Assembly: GCA_905182985.1 (NCBI GenBank)
Contig: CAJJDN010000069.1
Location: 255,035 to 319,034 of the forward strand
Source of the DNA: Paramecium sonneborni
Taxonomy: Eukaryota; Ciliophora; Oligohymenophorea; Peniculida; Parameciidae
Length of the DNA: 64,000 nucleotides
Reading direction: 5' to 3'
The position numbers were made by a program, and so were the translations under genes. Positions 48,517-60,648 of the stretch are shown here, in pieces. Every line of letters begins with the position of its first letter. The stretch's first letter is position 1. The notes below the pieces were generated by a model. That model searched no databases, had not been told where the DNA came from, and saw nothing but the letters and a program-made list of their open reading frames with translations.

Positions 48517-49522
48517 ATAATGAAGAGAGAATAAACAATATAATTGTTTGTAAGTGATAACTAAGATGAAATTCAATTCTCATCTTATCCTTAAGGTCTT
48601 TTATAACCAACCCAATTAATAAAACCTTTTTAATAAGATGCTCTAGCCCATTTTCTTGATAATAGATGATATCTAAATATATGCCATATTCATGAAGATG
48701 AGTGGATAAAATTATTAATATTTAATTAAATTTTTTTATTCTAAAGTGCAACAAGTATCTTTATTTTTTGATTCCAGCTTCTTTGAATAATTATCTAATT
48801 ATCATCATTTTTCTATTACTATAATCTTTGCTTTCTCACTTTTTCAATTTTTCATTAAAGACAAAATATAATTTTAAATTCCTTCATGTGTTTTTATTGA
48901 TAAAGTTACCATCGTATATCTAACAAATGTAATGCTATTATTACTTTTTGCACACTTTACAAAATTTTATTTAAATGATTTTAATTTCAATTTTTTATAA
49001 CTGTTTTTTGTTGATAGTTACTATTCTTATAATCAATGTATCATTTATCTTTTTAATTGTTTTAAATTTAATCTCAATCCTTCAAAATACTATTTATTAT
49101 GATACAATTAAATTCATTTATATTAAAAATGAATTATTAAACAGATTAGTTTACAAATACCAAAGCCTAATTTTCAAAAATAACTGTAACCTAAGTTCTT
49201 GAACATCTACATAATTGTCGATTTCCTACAACTGAACCTGAAACGAATTAATTCATCCAAAATTATAAGGTAGTATAGCTACAATATTCAGTCAGCCTTT
49301 AATTATAGAGGATTACGAGGATTTGATAAATAGTCCCAATTTTACAATCATTTTTGAAAAACAAAACCTCTTTTACGGTATTGTAATAAATGGTAAGAAG
49401 AATGGACTTGGAGTTCAATTTAAAAATCAAAAAAGCATTTTTGAAGGTGTTTGGATAGATAATTAGAAAAATGGAAGAGGTATTGAGCTATTTTTTAATG
49501 GCTCTTACTATTTTGGATAGTA
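48517..49522. repeat. Copy 1 of a 1006-bp direct repeat at a gap
   Basis: Matches 49574-50579 at an offset of 1057 bp. It ends exactly where a run of 51 N begins, and copy 2 begins exactly where the N run ends, so this is an unmerged contig overlap. Confidence 0.9.
48580..48808 (-). CDS. Possible small protein (66 residues), copy 1
   Basis: An ATG-ATG pair at 48808 opens MMIIRQLFKEAGIKKQRYLL, followed by STHLHEYGIYLDIIYYQENG and, after a 28-nt GTT...AAG intron, TLRIR and TGA; the total is exactly 67 codons. Protein-like sequence may extend further upstream through unresolved introns. No family is recognised. The same locus appears again at 49637-49865 because of the assembly duplication. Confidence 0.35.
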
Positions 49523-49573
49523 NNNNNNNNNNNNNNNNNNNNNNNNNNNNNNNNNNNNNNNNNNNNNNNNNNN
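49523..49573. other. Assembly gap (51 N)
   Basis: A run of N flanked by the ends of two 1006-bp copies. The real distance is probably negative, meaning the contigs overlap. Confidence 0.95.
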
Positions 49574-50579
49574 ATAATGAAGAGAGAATAAACAATATAA
49601 TTGTTTGTAAGTGATAACTAAGATGAAATTCAATTCTCATCTTATCCTTAAGGTCTTTTATAACCAACCCAATTAATAAAACCTTTTTAATAAGATGCTC
49701 TAGCCCATTTTCTTGATAATAGATGATATCTAAATATATGCCATATTCATGAAGATGAGTGGATAAAATTATTAATATTTAATTAAATTTTTTTATTCTA
49801 AAGTGCAACAAGTATCTTTATTTTTTGATTCCAGCTTCTTTGAATAATTATCTAATTATCATCATTTTTCTATTACTATAATCTTTGCTTTCTCACTTTT
49901 TCAATTTTTCATTAAAGACAAAATATAATTTTAAATTCCTTCATGTGTTTTTATTGATAAAGTTACCATCGTATATCTAACAAATGTAATGCTATTATTA
50001 CTTTTTGCACACTTTACAAAATTTTATTTAAATGATTTTAATTTCAATTTTTTATAACTGTTTTTTGTTGATAGTTACTATTCTTATAATCAATGTATCA
50101 TTTATCTTTTTAATTGTTTTAAATTTAATCTCAATCCTTCAAAATACTATTTATTATGATACAATTAAATTCATTTATATTAAAAATGAATTATTAAACA
50201 GATTAGTTTACAAATACCAAAGCCTAATTTTCAAAAATAACTGTAACCTAAGTTCTTGAACATCTACATAATTGTCGATTTCCTACAACTGAACCTGAAA
50301 CGAATTAATTCATCCAAAATTATAAGGTAGTATAGCTACAATATTCAGTCAGCCTTTAATTATAGAGGATTACGAGGATTTGATAAATAGTCCCAATTTT
50401 ACAATCATTTTTGAAAAACAAAACCTCTTTTACGGTATTGTAATAAATGGTAAGAAGAATGGACTTGGAGTTCAATTTAAAAATCAAAAAAGCATTTTTG
50501 AAGGTGTTTGGATAGATAATTAGAAAAATGGAAGAGGTATTGAGCTATTTTTTAATGGCTCTTACTATTTTGGATAGTA
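49574..50579. repeat. Copy 2 of the 1006-bp direct repeat
   Basis: Second copy, continuous at its right end with the second MORN gene. Copy 1 stops in mid-gene at the gap, which also supports an assembly origin. Confidence 0.9.
49637..49865 (-). CDS. Possible small protein (66 residues), copy 2
   Basis: Assembly duplicate of 48580-48808; count once. Confidence 0.3.
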
Positions 50580-51603
50580 TTAAGATGGAAAACCTGAAGG
50601 CTTTGGGAAATTTTAATGGCAAAACGATGAAACTTATGAAGGATAATGGTTTTAAGGAAAGAAACATGGTTCTGGTATTTGGAAAGGATCTAAAGGAGAT
50701 TCCTATATTGGAGAATGGAAAATGGGAGTTCCTGATGGTTATGGAGTGCATCAATGGATTAATGGTGATCGTTATGAAGGAGAATTCAAAAATTATTTAA
50801 AGGATGGTTATGGAACTGAAAAATTCATTAATGGAGATACTTATATAGGATAATATGAAAAAGGTAAGCCGAATGGAATTGGAGAATATTTTTGGAATAA
50901 TGGAGCTGTTTATAAAGGAGAATTTAAAGATGGATTAAGACATGGAAAAGGAATTTGGAAAAGAGGAAATGGATTATCAGATTCTTATAAAGGAGATTAT
51001 TAAAATGATTTGAAATAAGGATATGGTATTTATTCATGGGCTGATGGAAATCGTTATGAGGGATCATTCTCGAATGATTTAAGAGATGGTTAAGGTAATA
51101 TGTATTGGAATGATGGTTCTTTTTATTAAGGGTAATGGAAATAAGGAATTTAAGATGGTTAAGGAATCTTATCACTTAATTAAGAACTTATTAAAGGAAT
51201 TTTTTATGGAACTAAAGTCATAGAAATTATTGAAAATACCTAATTACATACAAATTTAATAAAAAATAAAATTCCTCAACTTGAAACTAATTCAAGATAA
51301 ACATCATATTCAACAGATGATTATCGTCAGAATCAAAATTATTCGTTAATGGATAAAAGAAAAAATTCTACTGAATATAGTACAAAAGTAAATTCATTTA
51401 CTCAAACTTACAGAGATTCCAATTCTATAGAATCAAGATTGTAAAATATACAAGCTACAAAGAAAACAGGTGTAATCAACTCAAAATTATTGAATTAAAT
51501 AAATTTAAGATTTCCAAAAATGCAGCAAGAGTAATCCAATAAATAAAAAGTATAGAAAAAATTGTGGAAACCTACAGGAGTCCCATAAAATGTTAAATTT
51601 TGA
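50299..51603 (+). CDS. MORN-repeat protein, 5' end unresolved
   Basis: A clean frame runs from just after a TGA at 50296 to the TGA at 51601. After a short leader (EDYEDLINSPNFTIIFEK) there are about eight MORN repeats, such as FYGIVINGKKNGLGVQF, FEGVWIDNQKNGRGIEL, YEGQWFQGKKHGSGIW, YIGEWKMGVPDGYGVH, YEGEFKNYLKDGYGTE, YKGEFKDGLRHGKGIW and YEGSFSNDLRDGQGNM. The tail is Ser/Thr/Asn-rich and basic (KRKNSTEYSTKVNSF), ending in KPTGVPQNVKF. No ATG precedes the repeats in frame; the first exon must lie upstream in the duplicated block, and the join was not found. The 5' part (49.24-49.52 kb) is repeated in copy 1. The layout resembles PIPK-like or axonemal MORN proteins, without a catalytic domain. 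Confidence 0.8.
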
Positions 51604-51615
51604 TTAGTTAAATAA

Positions 51616-52296
51616 TCATTACTATTTTTAGAGTGGATATTTCTTATCTTCCATTATTTTTTTAATAAATTATGGGATACGTTATTAATTTTATTCCAAA
51701 GATCTTCATATATGAATTAGATATACTTTCTAAATTCATAAATCATTTTCTAGCCTTTAAGCATTTCCTTTAAAATATCTGATCGATGCTTGTATTCAAT
51801 ATTTCTTTCAAGATCTTTAGGTAAATCCTTTTCAAATGGATTATATTGTGTCGATCCTGCATGCATATTTTTATAAAAATGGTTAGGATCTAAGACCTTT
51901 AAATTATCGACTATTTACCTTGATATTATTCTTAAGCTAAATTAACTTTTTGAATAAATCTTTAATCATAAGGGATATACCATTTATCATAATATTATTT
52001 CTCATCAAGCTTAAGATATGGTAATGATGGTTATTTAGTTCTGATCACCTTCTTTCTAGTTTTAATATTAGTTTTTTATTCTATATTATTAAATTGTTCT
52101 TACTTGGAATCAATTTTTGATTTGCCTCAGTGATTTATACTTCACTTTTCTGCATTCTTTTTTAAATAGAACGCTGAGCATTTAAATCTAATTCTGTTAA
52201 AAAATTCAATCCTTCTGATTTTATTCTTTTTGTCAGTAGGAATGGTGGAGATATTTGGTAAAAATGACTTGAGAAACTGGTCTTTTGAGTTTACAT
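51616..52296 (-). CDS. Hypothetical protein, about 210 residues
   Basis: The ATG at 52296 opens MQTQKTSFSSHFYQISPPFL, then LNFLTELDLNAQRSIQKRMQ. A 23-nt GTA...TAG intron follows, then VIRTKQPSLPYLKLDEKQYY and DKWYIPYDQRFIQKVN, a 29-nt intron, and YKNMHAGSTQYNPFEKDLP, HRSDILKEMLKGQKMIYEFR and DLWNKINNVSH. After a run of seven A's the frame continues antisense into the MORN gene. Shifting by one base there gives IMEDKKYPLQKQQ and a TGA at 51616, 12 bp from the neighbour's stop, so a homopolymer error is likely. No family is recognised; the short aromatic motifs recall small axonemal proteins. Confidence 0.6.
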
Positions 52297-53612
52297 TTAT
52301 TTCAAAATATAATATAATTTAATAAATTATTTTATCAGCTATTAATATATTTAGTTAAAATTCTAAGATAAAGTTGACCTATTAATATTTAGGTTCAATT
52401 AATATTTCATTTGAATTGGCTGTTATATATGAATAGTCAAAATAATAATTGACTCTTGAGCAAAGTTATACTAAATAAAACAAATAAAATCAAACCAATT
52501 GATAGTAAAATTTAACAGAATAATTCTCAAATAAGTTCGTTCAATTTCTTTCATATTTTTATCTTTTATTTCTAAAAAAAAAATAAACAAAAAATCTGGA
52601 GCAGTAAATACTTAAATCTATTACCTAAACTGAGAAAAAAATAGCCTTAATTTATTTGTAGCATGATATTTTTGATCAATATCTATTCAAAAAGATTTAT
52701 CTCGGAAAAATATAAGTTATATCATAAGATCGAAAGTTATTAAACAGATTTAATAAATTTCTTTACCACTAGAATTATAACATTCAATCCATTAATCAGT
52801 AGAGATTCAGAATTTAAACTTTACATAATCTATATTTTAGGATAGTATAAAATTTATCAAAAAGATTTCTTATTTTACCGATAGAGAATTGCTCACTTAA
52901 AATTTCTTTAAATTATAAATTCAAAAATATTATTATTGTCCTACCTCTTTGAAATGCTAGTCGCATTTTAATTCGGTAATTATTTTCGAAATATCTCTGC
53001 TTTAAAATGTACAAGCAAATTTGAATGAATTTTGGAATGAACAAAAAGATTTAGGCTAAATTTGAGGATATGAAAAATTTGATATAATTGATAATCTAAG
53101 AACAAAAAAGAAACTTTAAGAATAATAATATGTAAGATAAGGTGATAATTTGAATTATTATTATTTTTGAATCTTTATATATTATTGATGAATGTTTTTT
53201 CGAAAGGAAAATAAATTTTATTAATTGATAAATCTTAGTAGAAACTCATATTATGAAAAGAATTCGGATAACAATTAAATCATAAAAAATAGTTTGCTTC
53301 AAATAGAGTAGAGACAATTATCTGAATCATTAGCCAAAATAATTGTAATAGAAAATATTGATTTATTTAAGATTGATTTGAAGATATATTAAAATAAGGA
53401 ATTCGTCTTTAATTACTTATTTTGTTTATATGTATTTTAAAAATAATAATATTTTGATTATAGAGAATAAGACTCAAATTTGATTGGTATTAAACTTAAA
53501 TTACTTATAATCATTATGTTGAGTAAAGAATATAAGTATAGTAAGAAATATAAGTATATATTAAGAAATCATTAAAAATAATTTTAAATTCTCTCCTTAA
53601 AAAAAAGTGAAC
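52297..53612. other. Gene-poor interval with a possible relic ORF
   Basis: 1.3 kb with no recognised gene. From about 52.9 kb the plus strand reads protein-like with occasional TGA (WNEQKDLGQI, YEKFDIIDNLRTKKKLQEQQ). From an ATG at 53192 a TGA-free frame runs 170 codons to 53704 (QIEQRQLSESLAKIIVIENI), overlapping the start of the next gene in another frame. It may be a decayed gene or chance. Confidence 0.3.
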
Positions 53613-56600
53613 ATGAGAAATTTTCTTCTCTAAGCCAAAATCTTTTACATTTAGCAATTCCTTACAATAAAAGGATTATGGAAAAAGTCTTTTGAATTAT
53701 CAATGATGTTATTGATTATGGAAAATCTTTAGTTATTTTCACTAATAACTCAATCAATTAATGTCCTCAACAATGCTAATTATTTCAAGCCCATTCATTC
53801 ATTACTTAACTTATTTCGGTTGTTAATTTATGATATACAAATTTAGGCTTTATTCAATTGTTGGAGAATAAATTGAAGTACATATAGGGTATATGTTTCT
53901 TGGGTTTTTGCTGACGCTCTGCACATTTATGTTTTTTATCCATTTAATTGGAAACACAAGGATTATTACTAAAAATAATTAACAAATGTTAGAAATGCCT
54001 CTTGAACTTGTAAATTCGATCTTTTTATTATTTTAGAATTAGATAAAATAAATTGAGAAAAATAGAAAAATAAAAAAGTTCATTTCCTTATATATGCAAA
54101 TATATTAAACAATAATTAGAATTCCACTTTAATATTCACATTTTCATATATTAGCATAATATTCACTTACAAGTATAATTTATTTTTATTAGATTCACCT
54201 ACTTAGTTTATTCTTATTGGAACTAGTGTGAGTGTTTTTTCAATCACACTGCAATTAATATTTAGTTTTTTTATTGATCTGCATAGTTTTGAGTTCAAAA
54301 TGAAAAAATAAGATTTTTTAGGAACATTTAATACATAAAAAGTGCATATAATTTTTGCTTTTCAAACTTTGTTGATAATTCTTTTAGGATTTGAGGTGTA
54401 ATCAATTGTAATTCAGATATTTTATATAATCTTTTTGTTTATGAATATAATTTTCAGTTACAATTAGCTTGTATATGTTGAAATTTAATTTTCAAGAATA
54501 TAATTACATATTTCTTGTTATATACTGATATATGAAATTACTCTCTTAATTGCATAATATAGAAATATTAGTTTTGAATTGAATCTTATAGGATTGATGT
54601 TGTTTGGTTATCCTTTTGTCTCATATATTCTTAAAACTATAATTGAGAGATAAAAATTAAAATCTTTAAATTTTTCATCATAATCTTTAGAGAAATAACT
54701 TAGAGTAATTTATTATTTATTTAAAAAATAAATTAAATTAAAAAAAGAATAAAGATCACTAGATCCTCTTGAAGCTTTAGCTATGTACTCTTTCATTTCA
54801 AATCATTTGAGATATTGTTCATTAAATAGAGATAGAAAATTATAAAAATAGATAAAAATGAGATTTAAATGTTTTTGTGAAGAATTTGCTGACAGAGATA
54901 ATTTTAAATTTGATTCAATTTAAGAAATGAAAGTGTTTGCTAAAGAATTAATTGCATAAACTCTAGAAGATGAAATATTAGAAACTTAAGATACATATTT
55001 AGCATTAATATATATTTACTTTCTTGTTCAAGTTAAAAAATTACCAACCTAAGCTATTTATGAAGTAATACGACTTTCATTATCATCTTAAGTAAATTCT
55101 TGATTATTATAAAGGATATGGCTTTGAAAGAAAAAGCTATTATTTATAAATTAAAATATGATGCTTTAGAAGAATTTGATAGTTTAGTTAAAAAAAATGA
55201 TTTAAAAAATTAGAAGTATGTTTTTAAAAGAGTCTATTAATATGAAGAATCATTATCAGTCATCAAATCAAATATTCATTTAATAGTTCGTTAATTTAAG
55301 GTAAAACAAATTTATTTTATGTAGGAATGGTATGGTTTAATCTTAACTTCAGTGATTGATATAGATTAACTTGTGATAATAGGATTTAATATTTTAAAGA
55401 ATATAAAATTTGTAGAAACTTAATTATAGAATGCATTTTAAATAAATCCACTTTCTAATGAGTGTGATACTTTGTATAATTTATTCGCAAAATATCTATA
55501 ATTTAATAAAATAAGACCAAAAATGTATAGACAAGATGGGAAATTAGTTTAATAATTCATGCATTCAATAGAGAAGACAATTTTTGATCCTGGGAGTTGT
55601 GTAATATAAATAACATTATTATAACCAAGAGGAAATGTATTAAGATATACTAGGTCTTTTTAATAAGCAATTGGATTTAAAGATGAAGAAATAAAGGATT
55701 AAAATATTCATAGATTTATGCCATAAATAATAGCTGATGATCATGATAGATATTTAGATAATTTTGTAGAAAGAGGTAGAATTATAGTAGTTAGATCAGA
55801 AGTTAGAGTTATATTAGGAAAAAATAAGGGTTAATTTTTAATACCAATAAATACTAGATTAAGAATTGAAACTAGTCCAACTGAATTTGGAGCAACAGCA
55901 TTAATAACACCTGTGAATTTAACATTTGGTTATATGATGTTGAATGAAAAAGGGTAGATAGAAGAAATAACTTAAAATATTTTTGAAGAAATGTTTTAAA
56001 AAAATTTAGGAATATAAATAGGTTAATTAAGAGGATTAGATTGTTTATTTTTTATTCCTGATTTGGCTAAAATTTGGGAAGAAATTTATGATGATAATTT
56101 TGACAAATTAGATAGAAAATTTGATTGTTAATTTATAATACCAATGGTTTCATAATCTAGGAGTATGTCTCAATCATAAATATCAAAAGGAATTTAAAAA
56201 AACCTTATTTAAAAGTAAATATATAGAAATTTTGAAAATTAACCAACAGAAAATGCAATTTATCAAGTTAATTTACATGTAGTGAGTTTAGTAACAATAA
56301 ATTTGAAGTAATTTTATTTTAATAATTTTATTTAGATTAGTGATTTTAGAATTGTAAGATTTTAGATTGCTTCCTAATTAAAAAATAACGAGTAAATAGA
56401 TTATTCAATTAAGGGTGAGAACGACATAATAATTCAATATTTCGTAATTTTAAAATTCAACTAGTTATAGAGAATAATTAAGTCTACAAAATTCACCCTG
56501 GGTTTTAGATTGCGATCTAGAATATAATCTCTTATAAGAAGAAGAGAGAATGATTGATGAAGTTAAACATCAATTAGCAACTGTAAATATTACAAATACA

Positions 56601-58525
56601 ACTAATCATTAATAAATCTAATTAATTTAATATGCTTAGGATGAAGAAGATTTACTTCCAGAATAATAATAATAATAATAAGATGAATAGATTATAACAT
56701 CTGTATTAAAGTTAGATGAAGTTCGAAAATAAGATAAAATTCAAAATTAAAATATGTCTATTGGAAGTCGCTCATCTTAAAATAATTAAACTACACTCAA
56801 AAGATAAATGAAAGATTGTATTGCAGATTAAACAATCATCAATAAAAAAATGGCTGTAGTTTTAATTCTATTTTACAGCATTGTAATTGGTTCCTATGTT
56901 CTAAACTTTTTAGTTTTTTAAAATAATTATCAAAAAATCTAACTAAATTAATCAAATTAGAATTTACCTTATTAATTATCTTACTTTTATAATGAATTTA
57001 TTATTTCTCATTATTACAAATAGCATTAATAAATTTTTTAATTCACTGAACTTTAATAAATATGTTTAGACTTCTATTAAAAAGAAATAAAAAATGTTGA
57101 TAAATCATTATAAAATATACCAGAAATATCAAATTTACTAAGCAAACCTTTAAAACAGAAAGTAGTTGATGTAATTTAATAGATGGCTAATATTATTAAA
57201 GTTGAAGGCAAAATCAATGAATTTGAGTATTTTAACAATACAAATGATTTTTAATGGATTGTCTAAGCTTTATATTAAGCCGATACAACTTAGAACATTA
57301 CAAATATATAATATATGTAAATTTTATTTATTATTTATGACTATATTTTATAGAGTAATTGCTGAAGAAATAGCACTTATCTTATTTATATCTTGGTATG
57401 CTTATAAGTGTATTGTAATAATTTAGATGAAAACTAAAGTATACAAATTATTTAATACATTTACTACTGATGTGATCTAAGAATAATATGTTATTTTTTC
57501 AACATTATATGCCTTAATGAATTCTTCAAAATATAAGAGAGGAGAAAATTATGAAGATAGCTTTGATTCTGTTATAAATTCAGCCTTTCTGAGATAAAGT
57601 AGCCATGGATTATTAGAAAAATATTAGAAAGTTGGAAAAAGAATAAAATAACTAAGTATTTAATAATTTATTAAGTATAGAGAATAATTCAATACAAATA
57701 ATCTTTTTTTTGTTTGTTTTGATATTGATAATTGTTTGTTCTATTTATTTTGTTGGCAGCTACCTCTTACATAATGATACAATAGATTCAATAATAACAT
57801 AATTTAACGATAAAATCTTATTTTCTAAGGCTTATCATGAAATAACTCAAGCATTTGCTTAAACAGTTGTATTTTTAAATACAAACATAACTGAAGAATA
57901 AATATAAATTTAAAATTCTACTGTAATTAAACTTTCAGAATTGAAGAAAAGGTTATCTCTTTATTAATAAGATGAGACGATATATAATTTAGTGACAAAA
58001 GCAGCTTGTGACATATTTAATTATTCATTGTAAATATAAACATAAAATGTAAGGTCAGGTTTTCAAGTTTACGATGAATTATTTTCTTATGAATAATGTA
58101 CAAGTTATTCAATATTAATGCGAGGATTGAGTGTGACTTTTTCTGATCTATGTGATTAATAACTAAGATTTTTACAAGATATAATAAGTAATAGTTCAAA
58201 AGAGTATTTAATATCAAACTATTACTCAGTTAGTTCATAAATTGAAAGGTTATATGATTCTATGGGATTTTTTGTAATTGTTGCAACCTTAACTAATTAA
58301 ATCTAAGAACAAATATAAAATAATATAGATGTTAATATTATTATGGTAGTCTTTTCAGGATTACTTATGACAATATCAATAATAATGATGGTGATGTCAA
58401 TGAGAAAAGTAAGGCATGCTTATTAATCCAGCAAAAAGTTATTAACTCTAATTCCTTATGATAGACTTGTAGAAAATGCCTACATTATCAGCTTTATTTA
58501 ATAAGATATTAAACTATAAAATTGA
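53613..58525 (+). CDS. TmcB-like multi-membrane protein with PAS-type region
   Basis: About 1,600 residues. The N-terminus carries many hydrophobic spans (FLGFLLTLCTFMFFIHLIG, VSVFSITLQLIFSFFIDL, HIIFAFQTLLIILLGFEV, LMLFGYPFVSYIL). A charged helical region follows (LDPLEALAMYSFISNHLRYC), then the segment typical of the ciliate 'tiny macrocysts B'-like family: IIADDHDRYLDNFVERGR, LIPINTRLRIETSP and LTFGYMMLNEKGQIEEIT, a PAS-like fold. A Gln/Asn-rich low-complexity stretch with a (TAA)n glutamine run sits near 56.66 kb. Further spans lie at the C-terminus (FLFVLILIIVCSIYFVG, IIMVVFSGLLMTISIIMMVM). Introns of 20-25 nt at several points restore frame. The family is large in ciliates and may be sensory or signalling; its function is unknown. 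Confidence 0.85.
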
Positions 58526-58566
58526 TGCAAATAAATATTTTATCTTTTTCATTGAAAAATAATTAA

Positions 58567-59354
58567 TCAATATTTTCTTGTAATTAAATATTCAATGTTT
58601 CTAGCTATTTAAGGTTCCCATTTATCTCCATTTTCTAGTAGCTTAAACTTATCATAAAATAAATCTTCATGTTAATATGTTGTATATTCATAATTAGGTC
58701 CCTAATTAATAAAAATGAATATTACTTCAACGATTGCATCAACAGGACAAGCTTCTTAACAAAATCCACAATAAATGCATTTAGTCATATCAATATCATA
58801 ACGAACTGTTCGTCTAAAGAAAATTAAAATTTATAAAAATACCTTGAATTATCTGGTCTAGGTTCTGTTTCAATTGTTATAGCTCTTGCTGGACAAGCAC
58901 TTTAACATAATTTGCAAGCAATGCATCTTTTTATTTACTAATAAAATTACCTTTCTTCGCCAGTTGGATATCTTCTTAAAGCATGTTCACCTCTAAAAAG
59001 TGGTGAAAGTGGACCTTTTTCATATGGATAATTTATTGTCCATTCAGGCTCAAAACAATATAACACACCGCAAAACCAAAAATGATATAAATATTCTGGC
59101 TATGTAAAATTTTAATATGCAGTTTCCCAAACATCTGTCCAATCTAATTCATCAGGCATAAATTTGCCTAATTATTAGTATAATAGTAATATACCTTAAT
59201 AATAATGCATTTGAACATTATGTTCTTAATCTTAATCAAAATCAAGAATATTTGAATTAAATTAAGGTGTTGCGAATTTGCTATTAGGATCCTAGCTATT
59301 GGCTACATGATAGTTAACCGAGTTTTTGATAAAAACTATGAGTCTAATCATCAT
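58567..59354 (-). CDS. NDUFS8: NADH:ubiquinone oxidoreductase iron-sulfur subunit 8
   Basis: TYKY/NuoI subunit of mitochondrial complex I; it carries clusters N6a and N6b on the electron path to quinone. Two 4Fe-4S motifs are intact: [19 protein letters not shown] and [18 protein letters not shown]. Flanking family blocks are [32 protein letters not shown] and the tail [19 protein letters not shown]. Introns of 27, 24, 29 and 24 nt are removed, leaving exactly 228 codons. The first is after MHYYQ, the second within EER-CIACK, the third after NSR, the fourth after VDAIVE. The N-terminus [18 protein letters not shown] is basic and amphipathic, fitting mitochondrial import. It is nuclear-encoded. 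The gene ends 41 bp from the convergent TmcB-like gene. Confidence 0.96.
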
Positions 59355-60075
59355 TTATTACCACAAAAACCTGCCTATCTTGACTTTAATAGCAATTTAG
59401 TCAACATTTATAATTATTATAATAATATTTATAAAAACAATAAACTAGTATAATTATCAATCTAAAATAGTTTAATTATTATTATATTAAAAAACATTCT
59501 TATACATCACTTTATATTACCACATATTTCAAAATTAATGTATTTATTAAAATTAAATTCAGCTAAGAAATTCAAGATATCATTTAAACAAATTTTATCG
59601 TTTTTCATTAGATTAATAAATACCATCAAAACAAAAAAGTAATCTTTTATGTTCATTATCATAATTTATTTCAAAAAGTCAATATTAGAATTTAGCAGTT
59701 ACATTTTTTGTCTAGACATATGCCTATTTTTCGCAAAAGTTCAAAATATTTTTACTTGTTCCAAAATCCTTATTTATTAATTATTCTTACCTATTAGATA
59801 GTAATTTTTTATAATTATTGATCATATTAAAATAGGTAAAAAAATATAGTCAGATATCTTCTGAATAATTATGATTTCTTTAAATAGGAATATTTCATCA
59901 TTTTTTTATGAATTTGTTGTTCCTTTTTTTTTGGCTTAGGAATTCAATTACAATTTATTTCACAAATTTTACATAATATTAAGAATATTATATCTTTATT
60001 AAAGATTTTGAGTTAATACATTGACATCTTAGACAATTCATAAATATTCTAATTATATCAATAATTTATACTTAA
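59355..60075. other. Divergent intergenic region
   Basis: 721 bp between NDUFS8 and the next plus-strand gene. AT-rich with T-runs; no reading frame with protein character was recognised. Confidence 0.5.
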
Positions 60076-60612
60076 ATGGGTTCTTCATTTAATTGTCTAT
60101 CTACCAGCCAAACTGAGAGTATCTAAGTGACAATGCATTCCTAAATAAAGAATGATACTCCTTAATGTTCATAGCATAATTGTGCTATTAGAGATTAAAA
60201 CGTAGTAATGAATTATATAAAGCCTATATCAAAGGATGAAGATGATTAATGCTTTTTTTAAATAATGAAAAATTATTAAATTATAGAGGAAGCTCAAATA
60301 CATACTAATCATAATCGAAAATTTTTCTTAGAAAAATTTACAAATACGACTAAGCAATACAAATAAAAGAAAAACCATTGCAAACATATTTATTAACATT
60401 CTCAATAATACAAAATTACCAAAAGTACTTAATTCAAAACTGATTCAACCAAAAGAAGATCTTATTCTGAAGATAGCTAACCGAAATCAATTCTTTTAGA
60501 ACATCATCATATTAAAAGAACATCTTTTTCTCACTTCTGCAAATCAGTACACTTTGAAGATGAGAAGTATTTCCCACCTTATGAAAGTTAGTTCAATCAT
60601 ATAATTTTTTGA
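60076..60612 (+). CDS. Hypothetical protein with likely N-myristoylation site
   Basis: A single frame of 179 codons. It begins MGSSFNCLSTSQTES: Gly at position 2 and Cys at 7 fit an N-myristoylation signal with adjacent palmitoylation, so membrane anchoring is plausible, though the residue at position 6 is Asn rather than the usual Ser/Thr. The body is His/Lys/Gln/Ser-rich (HNRKFFLEKFTNTTKQYKQK, KRRSYSEDSQPKSILLEHHH) and probably disordered, ending YFPPYESQFNHIIF. No domain is recognised. Confidence 0.65.
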
Positions 60613-60648
60613 GCAAAAATAAAACTATTTTTTTAAGATAATCATTAA

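Noticed and set aside
48975..49202. Hydrophobic 75-codon frame (also at 50032-50259) as a membrane peptide gene
   Set aside because: It is Ile/Leu/Phe-rich in the way any T-rich spacer translates, has no downstream continuity with the MORN gene, and occurs twice only because of the assembly duplication.
50545..50754. Minus-strand frame inside the MORN gene
   Set aside because: Antisense shadow of the MORN repeats; its apparent open frame follows from codon bias on the other strand.
56660..56685. (TAA)n simple repeat as noncoding
   Set aside because: It is in frame in the TmcB-like gene and encodes a glutamine run.
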